A DNA stretch of 64,000 bases from Triplophysa rosa (GCF_024868665.1 NC_079890.1:3820005-3884004); one strand, 5' to 3'; shown: positions 25,711 through 36,892, counted from the stretch's first letter. Made by a program: numbers and translations. The notes: generated from the letters alone by a model not told the origin.

Positions 25711-26266
25711 TTTGCACTCTTTTTGGCTCTCACTCTTACTCTCTTGCGGTCCTCTGGGGCAAAAGCAATAACACCTTCTCCTGACGGACATACTGAGCAA
25801 TAAACTTTTACACCTGCACACACACACGCTCTACACAGCGAGCTTCACCGTCAGCCTCTAAGGTGGTGTGCAGCAGTGTCGAATGAGATCATAGAGACAC
25901 AGAGGATGAACAGATGGAGGAAGAGACGTGTCTGTCTGCCCTGAATGAGCGACAGCTGACATCCTGCACGGGCCGCTGCGGTATGCGTCACGCGATCAGA
26001 GGGCGAACGATTGGACGCTGGCAGTGATTGAAGGACTCAGCGCCTTATCGGACGCCACGCGCGGAGGACCATATTGTACCAGCGGGAAGTAATTCAGTAA
26101 GACAAACCGAGTGAAGAGCATGTATCAGGTGTGTCCCGATCAACAGCTGTTTCTCTGTGATTGTGTAGAACTGCGAAACTCTTTCAGTCACTTAGCAGGT
26201 GGCTTTTGTCTGATGAAGTGCACAGAGATGAAACAACACAATCTATCTAAAAAAAAGAAGAACTAA

Positions 26267-27145
26267 GAGTGCTTTCACACCTGACTCATTTAGTACGGTT
26301 GAATCGCACTAGAGTTCGTTTTTCATCTTGGTGCGGTTCGTTTGGGCAGGTGCGAATGCCGCAATCACACTCGAGTGGGCACCAAAAGCGGAACAAATAA
26401 ACGTACCAAGACCACCTGGAGCGGTTCGTTTGTGGTGAGAACGTGATTGGACCTCGAACAGACCTAAATGCAAAATGTACTGCACTTTTTTGGACTAAAC
26501 AAGCTTCCGTAGTCAGCTATGCTGTGCATTAAAGAATGATGACAAGTGTTTGTTGACAGTTTGCACTAGAATGGCAGCTCGTGGACAAACTTGGAGTTTG
26601 GTGCGGAGCCTCGTAGAAATTTGGTCTGATGACCATATTACATTTCGAAAACTCACAAGAACAGCGGGATATTTTCATTGTTTAGCAAACAACTCAGGGA
26701 AAGGGGGTTTAATAGATCTGTGGAACTAAGATGGGTTAAGGTAAAGAAACTCAGCCAGCAATACATCCAAGTGCAGGATGTACAAATTCCCCTGGTACGA
26801 TGACCTTGATAATATACTTGGGACAAACCCGGATGTTGACCCGGTGAATGTTGTTGAGATCACCATGCGACTGATGCTAGCACAGTTGACCGGGCTAACG
26901 TTACCACATCTGACACACGATGTTGACGGTGAGTTTATTTCGTTTAAAAAAGCAGTTTAGGAAATACGTTCTCTCGCCAACAAGTGATTTGAATGTTGTC
27001 ACGTGACTTCATTTTGTTCGTTTCAACTGGTTCGGACAAAAGCAATCAGTGTGGTGTGAAAAAGAACCAACGCCAATGCTACAAGGTATCATTTTTTGCC
27101 ATTGGTCTGGACCAAATGAACCGAACTAAAGGTGGGAAAGCGTCC
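26267..27145 (+). mobile_element. PIF/Harbinger-type transposon, duplicate copy
   Basis: Second copy of 12782-13660. The Myb-like remnant is at 26571-26960 with the same frame breaks. Confidence 0.8.
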
Positions 27146-27524
27146 TAAGACACTACGGCATTGTGGTTGCTAAGGTGTTTTGATGGTTACTAGGGCAGTT
27201 CTAGATTGTTGTAATTTCTCTGGGTGCAAGCTTTTGGTTCTTCGTAGTTACTTACCATCCAAAGTCAAAAGAGCCCAACTTCAAGTCTCTGTGATGTTCT
27301 GGTCTCGAGATGCCTCAGGTCCATCATTCATGTCTGTACTATTAGATGTTGAATTTTGTTAAAATCAAGTCTTAAACTGGGGTGAAAATTGTGTGTGATC
27401 GCTCAAAATGTACAACAAACGACACCATTTGAAGTATTATTCATGTCCATGGCACAAACCGTGCCGGACGGGATTTGACACTGAAGGTTCTGATAAAATG
27501 ATGCAACACAATCTCACTGCAAAG

Positions 27525-27964
27525 TAGGCAAGTGCCCGGTTAACCGCGGTTAGCACTAAATCCTGCTGAAACCGAGTTGGCTGCGATAATGCAAAATATC
27601 GATTATTTTATTGATGCGTTTCTTGTCCGTGAAGCACGGCTCTGGGATCAGTAGGAAATGCTGCTCATCTAAAAGCAGTGCGAGTTTAAGTCGCTTATAA
27701 CGTGCATTTGAAAAAGCAACACCCGTCAAACATGATCATTATAAATATACTTTATTATCATGAAAATACCTGAGGAGTCTTGAGGATCTACTTGAGGATC
27801 TAGAACTACTTGTGTTACGGTCTTCTTCTGCAGTGCGAAAATTTGGAGTTTCTGCACGAGAGCGCCCTCTGGCTTTCGGATGCAGCAGCATTTTATCGTA
27901 TTGCACTCACAAATTGTGCATAAATCACGTGATATATATTTTTGGTTAACCGGGCATATGTCTA
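27525..27964. mobile_element. 440-bp non-autonomous hAT element
   Basis: The 21-bp termini begin TAGGCAAGTGCCCGG (left) and, in reverse, TAGACATATGCCCGG (right), both continuing TTAACC. They match at 18 of 21 positions. An exact 8-bp duplication CTGCAAAG flanks the element (27517-27524 and 27965-27972). No open frame encodes a transposase. Size, termini and 8-bp duplication fit an hAT MITE. It sits beside, or in the edge of, the palindromic MITE at 27973-28163, and only its first 28 bp occur at 14040. Confidence 0.9.
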
Positions 27965-27972
27965 CTGCAAAG

Positions 27973-28163
27973 GCGTAACTATTTTACGAGGTGGCTAATT
28001 AGTACGATCTCGTGTGTACATTTTGGTATGATTTGTAATCGCTCCACGTTAGGTTTAATGAATCGGGCTTCAGTATTGCTTTTTTTCTAGTAATCGTACG
28101 TTTTAGTACGATTCACAATGCACAAATTTATACGAATAAGTAAAATAGTTACGAATTCCTGTG
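27973..28163. mobile_element. palindromic MITE (GTAACTATTTTACGAGGTGG family)
   Basis: Starts GTAACTATTTTACGAGGTGG and ends with its approximate inverse, GTAAAATAGTTACGAATTCCT. A GTTAGGTTTA..GGCTTCAGTATTGC core lies between. It is a lone relative of the units that form the tandem array at 56170-57545. The left edge abuts the hAT target duplication. Confidence 0.7.
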
Positions 28164-28243
28164 AGGTCAGGTTGAATGATTCAAACTATTTAAGAGCTAT
28201 TGTAATAGTGATGCTTCCCTAGGAAGAAACGCAAGGAAGAGAA

Positions 28244-28418
28244 TCTTTGTTTGTTTGCTGATTTGTTCAATTTTTGTTTGTTATTTTTTCACTTGTTTAT
28301 TTATTAATTTGCTCATTAATTTGTTCTTTTGTTTGTTTGTTTTTCATTTGTTTGTTAATTTGTCCCTTTGTTTGTTCATTTGTTCATTTGTTTGTTTGTT
28401 CACTTGTCTGTCTGTTGG
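28244..28418. repeat. degenerate (TTTG)n repeat
   Basis: About 175 bp of TTTGTTTG/ATTTGTTC-like tetranucleotides on the plus strand. The hydrophobic plus-strand frame over it is an artefact. Confidence 0.85.
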
Positions 28419-28770
28419 GGCTGCGCGCTTCAGTATGCGGTAGAATGTAGAATATACAAAAGCAAGTGAGGTAGAACAGGCAAATGTCTCCAGCGAGAAA
28501 TCAAAACACAAGTCTGGTATATTTGCAAACACACGGGGTGTGTGGGACTCTGAGATTTACTCTTTAATGGTCGTAACATGCGTCAACATCAAACTAGACA
28601 AACAGTGACAGAGTTATTTATTTTTCTTTGTGTGTGTGTCTTTATAATTGCTAAACATTCATTTTTACTAACTGAAGGTTGAATGGCTGAGTTGTGTTTG
28701 GTTTCGTCACTGAAGGTGTATGCTTTTATAGAAAAATGATTTGAACTTTCTCTTATTTAAAAAAATGTAT

Positions 28771-28991
28771 ATCCACACAAACAGTTTAAATAAAAACAAT
28801 GAATTCGGCAACAAAATTAAAGCAAATTATAATAAAACTACATAAAACTACCAAAATTTAATTTTGTTGCCGAATTAATTGTTTTTATATAAAGCAAATA
28901 AATCATACATTTTAAATCATATCCACACAAACAATTTAAATAAAAACAATGAATTCGGCAACAGAATGAAAGCAAATTATAATAAAACTAC
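28771..28991. repeat. 71-bp direct repeat with an inverted copy between
   Basis: ATCCACACAAACAGTTTAAA..ACTA at 28771-28841 recurs at 28921-28991, exactly 150 bp on, with few changes. Between them, 28860-28887 is the reverse complement of 28791-28818 (AATTCGGCAACAAAAT-type, one mismatch). The arrangement is direct, inverted, direct, and can fold as a hairpin with either flank. No gene is present. Confidence 0.8.
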
Positions 28992-29527
28992 CTTAAAAGT
29001 ATAATAAAATTCACCTTGACCCATACAGCATGTTAGAAAAACTAAATAAAAATGTTTAGAATTAAAAGAAACAATAGACACACAAACATTTAACTTTTTT
29101 TTGTAAAGTGAGCCACACGGCTCCATATACACATCTACATGGTATCATACATTGTTTTTAAAAAGTCCTGCTATAAAATGCTTGTTCCACCCATAGTAAA
29201 AACCCATGCAAAGAGTAGAAACAAATCAGATCAAAGTGCAAATGAGTGTGTGTGGGGTATGTGTGTATTTATTTTGATGTCTTGAGCACTGGCAATTGTT
29301 CATTATAATGTTTTCTCTGGCAAAACTACATTTGCATTTTCTGAAAGACATTCCAGTACAAGACAGTGAATGTGCATTGATGATAACATGATCAAAAAGA
29401 CAATTGAGTATGAAAAACATATCTTATACTAGCCTAAGATGGTTAGGAGGTCCTCGCTTGTTTTGGCCGACTGGACTCCCAGTCTGACTAGCAGACAAAT
29501 ACCAAACACCAGTTAGCAGTAATAGCA

Positions 29528-29565
<38 letters not shown>

Positions 29566-29755
29566 AGATTCAGGTTAGTCAGTACAGTGGAACCATTATA
29601 TTCACCCTCTCATCTGATAGCATATGTGTTACAGGATTGTGTTACTGTATGTGTGTATGTGAATGGAGCTCATCCTAATGAAAGCTTTTGTCGCCCTACA
29701 GAGCGCACCGTTCCAACCAACACACCCTGATGGTTATCATGATATGTACTCCGTC

Positions 29756-29792
<37 letters not shown>

Positions 29793-30276
29793 GGGATGTG
29801 CAGATAACACACATTTAATGATGTCCAGATAAGAATGCGTGCCAGCAGCAGTTCTTCTCCATGCTTGTCCTCCTTCTGTGTCACTTCTTGAACATCCGAT
29901 CCAGTGACTTTTGTGTGATGTGCATCTCCCTGCTTTAATGTCAGTTTTCAAACGGCTCTGAACGAATTTTTGTCTTTATCCCAACTACACCACAAACGCT
30001 TTGAGAATGAGCCTGGTCTACTTTTCAATTGATTCTGACCAGGAACTGCCTACAGGATCAGGCATGTAGAGTGACCTACTATGGTTTGGTTTGTGTTATC
30101 TGTAGAGGATACACTCCTAAAAATGGTTCCTAAAATTCGTCATTCCGTATGGTTCTTGCATAACATAAAAAAGACTATTAAAAAAGTTAATAGAGAAATT
30201 ATTCTTCAAAAAGACCTTTTAAAAAAATATATTTTATGGGATCTCTGTGAATAACAATTTCAACAACCTTATTTGT
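28992..30276. other. no gene; two microsatellites
   Basis: Contains a (CT)n tract at 29530-29562 that ends against GAGAGA (small hairpin) and a (CA)n tract at 29757-29790. The rest is non-coding; the minus frames over these tracts are not credible genes. Confidence 0.6.
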
Positions 30277-30920
30277 AAAAGGATAGTTCACCCAAAATGG
30301 AAATTCTGTCAACATTTTCACTCTCAAGTTGTTCCAAACGTCTATGAATTTTGTTTTGCTGAACACAAAGAAAGAAGGTATTTTGAAGAATGTTTGTAAC
30401 AGAACAATTCTGGGGCACCATTGACTACCATAGAAGAAAAGCTACTATGGGAGTAAATGGCACCCCAGAACTGTTCGGTTTGGTTTTTAAAGGGATAGTT
30501 CACGCAAAAATAAAAAAATGTTTATTTATTCACCATCATGTGTTTCAAACCTGTATGACTTTCTTCTGCAGAACACAAAATAAGATATTGTGAAGAACGT
30601 TGGTAACCAAACAGTTTGGGACCCCATTGACTTCCACTGTATGGACACTGGGACATTTCTCAAAATATCTTCTTTCGTGATTTACAGTCATGCACAGGTT
30701 TTAATCGACATGGGGGTGAATAAATGCTGACCGAATATTTATTTTGGGTGAACTATACCTGGGGTTAGTCAATGGCACCCCAGAACTGTTCGGTTTCCCA
30801 CATACTTCAAATTAGATTCTTTTGTGTTCGACATAACAAATAAATGTATACAGGTTTGGATCAACTGGAGGGTGTTAATTGATGATAGAAGTTCATGTTT
30901 GAACTATGCACGATCCCTTT
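30277..30920. mobile_element. AAAGGGATAGTTCACC-family MITE with an inserted second MITE
   Basis: Starts AAAGGATAGTTCACCC. The middle has the foldback CATTGACTACCATAG/CTACTATGGGAG, and it ends near GAACTATGCACGATCCCTTT. A related 285-bp MITE (30484-30768) interrupts it. The 26-bp segment AATGGCACCCCAGAACTG.. is present on both sides of the insert (30456-30481 and 30771-30796). That is too long for a transposase target duplication. Confidence 0.7.
30484..30768. mobile_element. nested AAAGGGATAGTTCACG MITE, near-copy of 32010-32296
   Basis: Matches 32010-32296 almost base for base, with identical runs of over 60 bp. It shares private features: CATGCACAGGTTTTAATCG, TGCTGACCGAAT, and the non-canonical end CTGGGGTTAG in place of CCTTTAA. 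Main differences are a 10-bp indel (AGAAGAAAGA-like) and some substitutions near the left end. Confidence 0.8.
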
Positions 30921-32009
30921 AGGACAAGTAAATGTGGTTTAATTGTAATAAACTATGTATTTTATAATAAGATTACCAGTTTCCTGCCAAACTAGAACTC
31001 ATTTAGGCACCCTGGTCCACAGAGAGCCCATAGATTCATGAAAGTTGTGTCTTTTTCTTTATTTTTTTGTGCACCTCTCATTATTTTGTCTCACTTGGGC
31101 TGTAGTTAAATATCTGAGAAAGTCAGAAAAGCAACACTCATTAATGTGTGTGTGTATAATATACTAATGAAAATGCGTATGCCAAAAGTGTGTGTTTTTA
31201 AGATCAATCTTAATTCCCCACTGAACGTGCATGTGTTGAGCATATGTTGACGCAGGCGAGCGTGTGACCTTAAATGTTTTCCGGTGGTAATTTTAAGTTG
31301 AAGAAGATCCAAAACTAGCTTCTGAGCTTATGAACGTGTTTGTACGCGGCTGCTTCCTCAGTCTGGCATCGGTCCGCAACGGAAGGAAATTTCGTTTTGT
31401 TTAACGTGGAGGAAAGCATTTTGTTTTGAAGAACGAGCGCGCAAGAGCGAGAGAGGCAATGAAATAAGTCGGGTAAAATCACACAAGAGGTGTAACTGGA
31501 TGTGATAATTTCTGAAAAATCTCACCCTCATTTATAGATAGCACTGAGAAGTCCTAAACCGCAGCTAACCATGTGCTGCCACTTTTGGGTGTGTGTGTAT
31601 GTGTGCAAGTGTCATTTTTCACATGTGTGGATTCACAGCTCCCCCCCTCTTTCTCTCTCCCATGTGGTGTCTGTGCATCTTTATACAGAAGAACCTGAAT
31701 CTTACTAAAAGTATGTGACAGTTTATTCGGCGAGCAAAAAAGCCCAATGCACCCGCTGACGACAGGGAATCTGGGCACAAAAAGGCCAGCGATTGCGCTG
31801 ACACTGGGGATTCAAGCATCGTCTGCTAGCCTCTTCTGCATCTCCCGGCATGCCCCTCTTTTCTCTGATTGGTCGATCCATCTATCACAGCCTGCATGCA
31901 TTTTTGAGAAGATTTTTTGCATATTGCTGACAAAATCTTATTCTGTGGTTGTGTGTTTGTAATACAGTGAAACTAAATCTGATTTTAGTGATCCTTCGGC
32001 CAAATTTGT
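30921..32009. other. no gene recognised
   Basis: Non-coding sequence with GTGTGT runs. The minus frames at 31106-31312, 31554-31778 and 31619-31819 have no recognisable domain or splice support. Confidence 0.5.
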
Positions 32010-32296
32010 TTTTTAAAGGGATAGTTCACGCAAAAATGAAAGATGTATTCACCATCATGCGTTCCAAACCTGTATGACTTTCTTCTGCAGAACACAAAAT
32101 AAGATATTGTGAAGAACGTTGGTAACCAAACAGTTTGGTACCCCATTGACTTCCACTGTATGGACACTGGGACATTTCTCAAAATATCTTCTTTCGTGAT
32201 TTGCAGAAGAAAGAGTCATGCACAGGTTTTAATCGACATGTGGGTGAATAAATGCTGACCGAATTTTTGTTTTGGGTGAACTATCCCTGGGGTTAG
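32010..32296. mobile_element. AAAGGGATAGTTCACG MITE
   Basis: Left TTAAAGGGATAGTTCACG, right GGGTGAACTATCCCTGGGGT. Internal motifs TTCTTCTGCAGAACACAAAA and GGTAACCAAACAGTTTGG are standard for this foldback family. The right TTAA is missing. Probable source of the copy at 30484-30768. Confidence 0.75.
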
Positions 32297-32399
32297 GTTT
32301 TAGGTAAAGTGAATATTTTGGTTTGCCCCTCACACAAAACAGGGATTTTAACTTTTGAGTGAGCTAAATGAATTCTTCAGATGTTGTCTTTCCGGTGGT

Positions 32400-32720
32400 C
32401 ACGTCTCCCGGAGTCTGTTTCCGGTAGAAACTCTACAATCCCAACCTCCCAATCCCCCTCCCCCCGTGGTTCGCTATTTGATCTTTCCTCATGCAAATCC
32501 CTCTCGACATTTCAAGCCTGAAGAATCCGTAAACATCAGCACCTATTCATATCCACCGCGGCGAGCCGAGCGCTCCCGAATACCACAGGAGCCTTTATCA
32601 GGAAGACCACAAAACAACAGAAGGAAAGGAGCGAGCGAGAGAGAGAGAGGTGTTGATAAGCTTGTTGGTATCTGCATCCTCCCATCATTATGTGGCCTGA
32701 AAACATCTCCACACGGCAAC
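32400..32720 (+). promoter_or_regulatory. possible promoter / 5' non-coding exon
   Basis: Compared with its AT-rich surroundings this block is GC- and CpG-rich (CCGCGGCGAGCCGAGCG, CCCCCCGTGG) and ends in a GAGAGA tract. It lies about 0.8 kb before the leader exon at 33393. A promoter or first 5' UTR exon of that gene would explain it. No TATA box or clear donor fixes its limits. The 137-codon frame 32355-32768 across it is low-complexity and probably not translated. Confidence 0.3.
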
Positions 32721-33392
32721 GTGTGTGAGGGCAGATATGTGTCTGTGCATTCTGTCAGTTGTGAATGAAGTGCCGTATGTCTGTTTACTATCATAATTTG
32801 GAGTTTTTAGACATTTGAGACATAATTAACAGCACGGCTAAGGTGCAATGCATCATGGGAGTCCTCACCTCGCTTCCCACACAGAAATGTGCAGCTATTT
32901 ATGCATTTAGTATTCTATAAGCCGAAGCAAGTCATGAAAAGATGTTTACTTTTCAGTCCACATACGATGAGTGAAAATGTCATCGTCATGTTGACCTTTA
33001 ACCTTGGACATTCCAATGCTGTCATCATTCTGGCCAAAGTAGTGCTTCTTAGTTTTTGAGGAAACAAAGTAAAATGCGTTTTAGAGTTTGTCGTTAACCT
33101 GTTTTGGTGTTTGAAAGAGCTGTACAATTTGTTGGTTAAAATAGACCAACAAATTGCGTTTTTAGAGCAAGTAATACTGATTTTTAATGACGATTTAGCA
33201 AAAATAGTTTGACAACATTTGACTTTAAAGGTAAGTGCGTAAAGGACCCTGCAGTTTCATGATTCAAACAGAAATAGCGACAGAGAGTAAAAAATGGCAA
33301 AGCAAAAAATGCTAGATTTGCTAACAGTAAGCTGTGTTTTATTTCCCGTCAGCTATTGTGCTAACAAACCATTTTCTTTGTTGTATTTATAG

Positions 33393-33574
33393 GTGACTGT
33401 AGCTGCAAGAACCACTGAGCCGCAAATCTCTAGTGACCTCACTTCTCACGCACCCGGCCAATCCTAGGAAGAGGAGGAGCCACACTCATATTAACCAATC
33501 CAGGACAAGGGGCGGGGCCATGGGGATTGTACGAGTGCTGTTATTGGCCGGACTGCTGGGCCCTGCAACTCTAG
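33393..33574 (+). CDS. signal-peptide exon of an unidentified secreted or membrane protein (partial)
   Basis: A pyrimidine-rich tract ending TTTATAG (33386-33392) is a good acceptor. The exon then has 127 nt of 5' UTR, the start context GGGGCCATGG (ATG at 33520-33522), 18 codons MGIVRVLLLAGLLGPATL, and a donor CTAG|GTGAGT at 33575. The leader has one basic residue, then a leucine-rich core and small residues near its end, as in an ER signal peptide. The coding part is 55 nt, so the intron is phase 1, as is common after signal-peptide exons of extracellular proteins. Coding bases are 33520-33574. I cannot name the gene, and the following exons are not evident nearby. The frame 33433-33618 includes it but overruns both the start and the donor. 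Confidence 0.6.
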
Positions 33575-33979
33575 GTGAGTTTTTACTCGCTACCTACGTG
33601 TCAAAAACCTATTTGTGAATTACGAATGTTATAGTTGCACCAATGTAGTGTACTTCAGGAATAATAAGTTAGGGTCATTTCAAACATTGGTAACTGACAT
33701 AAACCATTCAGGAAGAGCCACTAGTGAAGTATATAATATACAAATGATCACTTATGAGAACGTAATGCCCTGCACCCTTCCAAGTGCTCACTCAAAAGTA
33801 AGTAGTGCATAGTGACGTTGAGTTGAATAGCCCTGTTACAAAATATAGGATTGACAGTATGCAAATTGGGATTCAGTCAATATCTACAGCCGGTGTATTA
33901 TTACATTTAGAGTTGACATAGCGAAGCACTTGTGAAGTGGACTGACTGTACTGGTGAAACTGGAGCTGTGATTCTGTAT

Positions 33980-34282
33980 CACCTTTCCCAAACTTTTCAG
34001 TTGTAAGGCCCCCTTTTGTGTAGGGTGCATCGCTTTGCGTCCCCCCCAAATGAAAATGTATTTAATTAAACTTAGAATTTTAATTTATTCAAAAACATAT
34101 TCAGTTATACAATGCTGGAACATCAATTCTTTTGACTGGTGGTCTTATTTTTCTGATGTTTGATTGCATAAAATTAATTATAAGTTTCTATATTTCATAA
34201 AATGCTACAAAATCTGTGGCCCCCCTGGATCCATCTTGGGGCCCCCCAGAGGGCCACGGTCCCCAGTCTGAGAACCACTGCT
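33980..34282. mobile_element. diverged hAT Charlie-like MITE
   Basis: Related throughout to 7227-7513: GTAAGGCCCCC, GGTGCATCGCTTTG, ACATATTCAGTTATACAATG, CCATCTTGGGGCCCCC, and the right end AGTCTGAGAACCACTG. The left end has lost CAGTGG. It lies in the first intron of the leader-exon gene if that gene is real. Confidence 0.75.
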
Positions 34283-35239
34283 CTAAACAACCCACAATCT
34301 CTTTCTCTTCATTCTCTCTTACCTACTATCCTACTTTAAAAGAACCAAATATTTCCTGTTTCATTTAATTCCACTCCCAGTGTTTAATAGAGCTCGCAAT
34401 TAATCCCACAACACACACAAACACAGCAGAGAATAACGTTTGTTTTTGTTGCATAGGAAAGAAACGAGAACTTCTGCAGGAGTGTAGTCATGGAAAGCTT
34501 TCACAAAACGGCACACACATCAAATATGGCGCCTGTGGGGCATGTTGAAAGTCATGGCGTTTTGTCAGACATGCAAACAACATGACGTGTGTTTGTTTTG
34601 GATCTTGACAGATCTGTGTCACTGTGACGTAGAGCAGATTTGTTGTAGATCAACTAGGAGCTCATGTTGCCAGCAACGGAAATATCATGGGGTTGATTCT
34701 CAGGCAAATTGATTAAAAGCATCCACCTTGGAAAGTCTAACAAATGCCCACTTTAAAAAAAAAATAATTTTACAGAATTATCACATACTTTTGAAATGCA
34801 GTAAAAAACGGCAAATTACAGAAATAGACTGAAAATGTCAGGTGTGAAATAACATGAGAAACGTAAAACATTTTGCGCTCCAACTGCTGTAATATAACAC
34901 TTTTTTTAAAAGTTTTTTACAATGTAAGTGTGTGTGACATGACCTTGTTAAATTGAAAAAAGGTGTCTCCACCAACATTTGCACAATTGTTCCTCAACAA
35001 TTTAGGGTTCCTACACAATAGCAATACCTCTTATAGAGCAATTAATACACGAGTAAGTACTGAACATTTTATTATTGTAATTTTAAAATTATTTTAACTT
35101 TCATTTTTTAGAGGGTTCTGTTCTGTTTTATGGGCTCAGCAGATGGGACATGATGGGATGAAGATATTTTGCTGTAGGTGGCATCTTTCTGAACTTAAAA
35201 TTGCATATGTTTGTCAGTAAAAGTAAAAAAAGTGACAGG
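34283..35239. other. no gene recognised
   Basis: AT-rich presumed intron sequence. No exon, RNA gene or clear element was seen. Confidence 0.5.
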
Positions 35240-35425
35240 TTAGTTGGCGCCGGCTATAGCCCTGTGGGTAGTGTGCCGACATATAGCGCTGGTGCGCTCG
35301 CGGCACCCTGAGTTCGATTCCCGTCTCAACGGTCCTTTGCCGGTCCCGCTCCCCCATGTCCAGCCCATGCTTTCCTGTCATCTCTTGACTGTCCTTTGTC
35401 ATTAAAGGCATGATGAAAGCCCCCC
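35240..35425 (+). mobile_element. tRNA-derived SINE, second family
   Basis: TTAGTTGGCGCCGGCTATAG opens the tRNA-like head. The B box is AGTTCGATTCC at 35311-35321. The body TCCTTTGCCGGTCCCGCTCC and the tail CTGTCCTTTGTCATTAAAGGC follow. These match a fish SINE different from the one at 7607. Pol III internal promoter, no coding capacity. The minus frame over it is spurious. Confidence 0.75.
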
Positions 35426-35854
35426 CACCCAAAAAACAACAGATTTGACATTTTACTTTTTACTACAATTTCACTGTGATTTCACTGGGATGGAGAATTT
35501 TCGTATGAGAGACATAAATGAAGCACATTTGAGTATACACTTAAAAAATATCCTGTAAAAATAGTAATTTTCTATTTTTATAGAAAACTACTTTTCAAAA
35601 ATACATTTACATGTTTTTTAGCCTCGACACTTAAGTACATTTTTACTTTTACTTAGCAAAAATACTTGAGTACTTAAGTATTAAAGGTAAAAAACAATAA
35701 AACAATTTAGAGAAAATGTATATATGAAATGTAGTGGAGTAAATATATATGTTTTATAATGTAGTGAAGTACATTTTTTTCCAAAGAAAAACCCTTTTGA
35801 TAAAGTACAGATACTTCAGATACATCAACATGTACTTTAGAGTAAAAATGCTTA

Positions 35855-36892
35855 TGCTGGGGCCACACCAAAAGATAATCGGGCCAAATTCTCCCCTTCC
35901 GACAATCCTAGGTAAAGTCCCGATGATCTTAAACGGCTCTAAAGATGATCTTATCAGATTTCCCTGTGGTGTGGTGTGGTGTGTGTTAAGAGTAAATGAA
36001 CCTGATCGGAAGAACATCGGAGCCGCCCCGAACGCGAATCTTAAATATTCAACATGTTGAATATTTACGATCATAAATCCTGATGTGTGGGGGAAACCCC
36101 GAGGACAAACGCATAAGAACTCTGTTGATTGTCATGTGGAACAAAACAATACCCTATTAGAAAGCCAGCTGACAGAAGTATAACAACCATAGTCATGACT
36201 TCAACCAAACCCTTTTCTTTTATTTGTCAATTTTCTGTCAAAAGCATTACAAACACTATCATCGCAATTACGAATAAATAAAAAAAACAGGCTATGTGCA
36301 AGTGACGGTAGTGGTAGGAGTCCGAGTGTGCAGATGCTTTAAGGTGGAACAGAAAAAATAGGTCCACTGGAGCTAGTGGAGCCAGTAGACTCTTTCGGGT
36401 GATAATGTCAGCAGCTATTTTTTACAAAACTGTATTAATATTATTTTTTAATTACTGTGAAGACAACAATAAATACAACAATATTTGAGTTGCAATAAAA
36501 TGATATCTTGTGCTGTGCCACCTTAAATGCTTTAGACGACGCTGCTTGAGCAATTTCTCAACGATGAATGATATTTTTAAAATTACATAAAAGATTATAT
36601 GCACACATTTTTTAATATTGAACACATATATAATAAACAAAGCTTACAGTGAAATAATAAGTAACTTATTCTGAAATCTCGAGAGAATTTGCGAAATTTC
36701 CTGTGTTCACAGTCAGGACTCTGTTTGAAAATCTGTTGGTGTGTGGTGTGCTTTCTTTGTCACATCACGGAGCACCACACATTATAGGAGCAAAATGATT
36801 AAATCTAGGATTTTTTCTCCTCGTGTTTGTGGTCTCTCACCGTTTAAAACACTTATAAGATTTAAAAAAAATCTTTTGGTGTGGCCCCAGCA
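35855..36892. mobile_element. 1.04-kb Harbinger-like element with perfect 22-bp ends
   Basis: The ends TGCTGGGGCCACACCAAAAG.. (35855-35876) and their exact inverse (36871-36892) form a perfect 22-bp inverted repeat. TTA flanks both sides (35852-35854 and 36893-36895). Size and TTA duplication suggest a non-autonomous PIF/Harbinger element. The frames 35749-36060 (plus) and 35754-36074 (minus) straddle its left end and are not transposase. Undecayed ends suggest it moved recently. Confidence 0.75.

Larger units (their letters stand above)
14069..27552. repeat. 13.48-kb tandem duplication, copy 2
   Basis: Second head-to-tail copy of 584-14067. It begins inside a CAGTGTTGGGG-type hAT fragment (matching base 584) and runs on into the remainder of the hAT element at 27525-27964, which copy 1 lacks. 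All elements described in copy 1 recur here at +13485 or +13486. Confidence 0.95.

Noticed and set aside
32355..32768. 137-codon plus frame as a protein gene
   Set aside because: Proline/arginine-rich, no domain, over a GC-rich block better explained as promoter or 5' UTR.
35240..35425. A true tRNA gene
   Set aside because: The B box is good, but the head is followed by a SINE body and no cloverleaf can be closed.
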